Origin: Bacteriovoracales bacterium
Lineage (GTDB): Bacteria; Bdellovibrionota; Bacteriovoracia; Bacteriovoracales; Bacteriovoracaceae
Direction of reading: 5' to 3'
Assembly: GCA_030149295.1 (NCBI GenBank)
Contig: JASBRV010000082.1
Location: forward strand, 1 to 64,000
DNA: 64,000 bases
Position 1 is the first letter of the stretch. The number at the start of each line of letters is the position of its first letter. Of this stretch, positions 63,268 through 64,000 are shown piece after piece. Both the position numbers and the translations under genes were made by a program. Under the pieces are notes generated by a model. The model ran no database searches. It was not told where the DNA came from and worked only from the letters and a program-made list of their open reading frames with translations.

Positions 63268-63290
63268 AAAATGGCGGAGGACAAGAGATT
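63268..63290. repeat. attR: attachment core within tRNA-Ser 3' end
   Basis: The 23 bases identical to attL. They include AAAA, then TGG (the CCA of the tRNA), the acceptor strand and part of the T arm. Integration therefore regenerated a complete tRNA. Confidence 0.88.
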
Positions 63291-63359
63291 CGAACTCTCG
63301 AAGGGTTGCCCCTTACACGCTTTCCAAGCGTGCGCCTTAGACCACTCGGCCAATCCTCC
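63272..63359 (-). tRNA. tRNA-Ser (anticodon GGA)
   Basis: An 88-base type II tRNA on the minus strand. GGAGGA at the 5' end pairs with TCCTCC, and CCA is encoded. The anticodon stem is CACGC/GCGTG around TTGGAAA, giving anticodon GGA for UCC/UCU. A long variable arm (GTAAGGGGCAACCCTTC) and GAGAGTTCGAATCTC T arm are clear. The gene is intact; its 3' end is the integration target of the element. Confidence 0.95.
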
Positions 63360-63372
63360 ACGAATTTCAACA

Positions 63373-63392
63373 GCGGATGAAGCATCATCCGC
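63373..63392. other. perfect hairpin between tadA and tRNA-Ser
   Basis: GCGGATGA (63373-63380) pairs with TCATCCGC (63385-63392) around AGCA. No T run follows on the minus strand, so it may be a processing or protection stem, or a weak terminator after tadA. Confidence 0.45.
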
Positions 63393-63436
63393 ATAGGGAA
63401 AGACAAATTTCTAACACACCGAGAATTTTGTGTCTA

Positions 63437-63931
63437 TCAATTAGGCTTTTTGAAGTTATATTGTCCGCGTTTTTGCCTGAAAAACTGACTCAAAAGGCGA
63501 GAAGTCTCATAATGCTTAACTCCACCAATCACATCAAATGTGTGGTTGAGGCGCTTATCTTTATGAAAATCATAACCTAAGGAGAGAGCTCCACCTTTTG
63601 GATCATAAGCACCAAAAACGAGAGTCTTTATTCTTGATTGCCACATTGCGCCCATGCACATCAGGCAAGGCTCTAAAGTGACCACTAATGTACATCCTTC
63701 CAGTCGCCAATCTCCAAGTATTTCAGCAGACTTTCTTAACGTTATGATTTCAGCATGGCCGCAAGGATCATTAACAGATTCCTTTTCATTACCTGAACCA
63801 CTGACAACTTTTCCCTGAGAGTCAATTAAGCATGCACCAATAGGCACCTCATCCTTTCGTCCCGCAGCTTCTGCGAACTTAAGAGCTTCACCCATTGCCC
63901 ATTCATAATCACTAAATTTAAGCTGATTCAT
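63437..63931 (-). CDS. tadA: tRNA-specific adenosine deaminase TadA
   Basis: A 164-residue deaminase from the ATG at 63931, chosen because it gives the same N-terminal length as E. coli TadA; a GTG 12 codons earlier (63967) is the alternative. The active site has His59-Ala-Glu61 and P88-C-L-M-C92 (zinc ligands). It converts A34 to inosine in tRNA-Arg. In several bacteria tadA lies beside ffs and dnaX; here the element and tRNA-Ser separate them. Confidence 0.93.
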   Translation of the reverse strand: MNQLKFSDYEWAMGEALKFAEAAGRKDEVPIGACLIDSQGKVVSGSGNEKESVNDPCGHAEIITLRKSAEILGDWRLEGCTLVVTLEPCLMCMGAMWQSRIKTLVFGAYDPKGGALSLGYDFHKDKRLNHTFDVIGGVKHYETSRLLSQFFRQKRGQYNFKKPN

Positions 63932-64000
63932 TTTTAAATTTCTTTCTTTGCTTAATTTTTCTTTCACTCTTGTAAAACTTTACGAAGTTTCGAAACAAAC

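Larger units (their letters stand above)
58114..63290. mobile_element. integrated mobile element in tRNA-Ser (rolling-circle plasmid-like / mobilizable)
   Basis: About 5.2 kb bounded by 23-bp direct repeats, inserted at the 3' end of tRNA-Ser(GGA). It carries, all on the plus strand, a zinc-finger protein, an excisionase-like HTH protein, an unknown protein, a Rep_trans-type replication initiator, two more unknown proteins, a tyrosine recombinase near the right end and a small lipoprotein. The set int + xis + Rep without capsid, tail, type IV coupling or secretion genes fits an integrated plasmid or a small mobilizable element. It separates tadA-tRNA-Ser from ffs-dnaX, an order contiguous in many bacteria. 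Confidence 0.88.

Noticed and set aside
58114-63290. Calling the element a prophage
   Set aside because: No capsid, portal, terminase, tail, lysis or Zot-like genes are visible; only int, xis-like, Rep and small unknown genes.

Overview
The window looks like chromosomal DNA from a predatory bacterium of the Bdellovibrionota, most likely the Bacteriovorax/Halobacteriovorax side. This is an inference from gene content: an AT-rich genome, paralogous flagellins with sigma-28 promoters, an MglA GTPase beside a roadblock protein, a DAP-type dcw cluster with a PASTA-bearing FtsI, and a heptose/LPS gene. No 16S rRNA or other species marker is present.

Layout. 1-7.4 kb (minus): start of a DUF58 gene, a MoxR ATPase, a very large lipoprotein, a secreted protein and an NFACT protein. 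7.4-9.8 kb (plus): mutS2, whose start overlaps the NFACT start head to head. 9.7-12.4 kb (minus): lepB, a transpeptidase and rlmE, followed by a 407-bp gene-free stretch with DnaA-box-like words. 12.8-14.3 kb (minus): a polytopic membrane protein. 14.3-23.8 kb (plus): flagellar block with a sigma-28 promoter and early terminator, fliD, fliS, a small chaperone-like gene, a Maf-like protein, two GT9 glycosyltransferase-like proteins, a 43-aa gene, a histidine kinase and a response regulator. It continues into nadK-recN (to 26.4 kb). 26.4-34 kb: a metallophosphoesterase, two flagellins flanking a GAF hybrid kinase, rfaE2, an RDD protein, rsmE and prmA. 34.1-36.4 kb (plus): udk and an RNase J gene without a usual start codon at its conserved N-terminus.

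36.5-52.8 kb (minus) is one tightly packed dcw cluster: mtnP-rsmH-ftsL-ftsI-murE-murF-mraY-murD-ftsW-murC-murB-ftsQ-ftsA-ftsZ. murG, ddl and mraZ are absent from it, and MurD has lost residues usual for its ATP and metal sites. 54-58 kb (minus) carries the SRP RNA with its own strong promoter, then dnaX-ybaB-recR-roadblock-mglA. dnaX contains an A10 slippage tract that would give a short gamma-like product.

58.1-63.3 kb is a ~5.2-kb integrated mobile element. It lies between a 23-bp direct repeat and the same 23 bp forming the 3' end of an intact tRNA-Ser(GGA). It encodes a zinc-finger protein, an excisionase-like HTH protein, a Rep_trans-type replication initiator, two unknown proteins (one of them built from 7-residue repeats), a tyrosine recombinase and a small lipoprotein. 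It has no capsid or tail genes, so it reads as an integrated rolling-circle plasmid or mobilizable element. Its insertion separates tadA-tRNA-Ser from ffs-dnaX. The best candidates for something undescribed are this element with its paired inverted sites, the sigma-28-driven short RNA ahead of fliD, and the two recoding candidates (udk/RNase J and dnaX).
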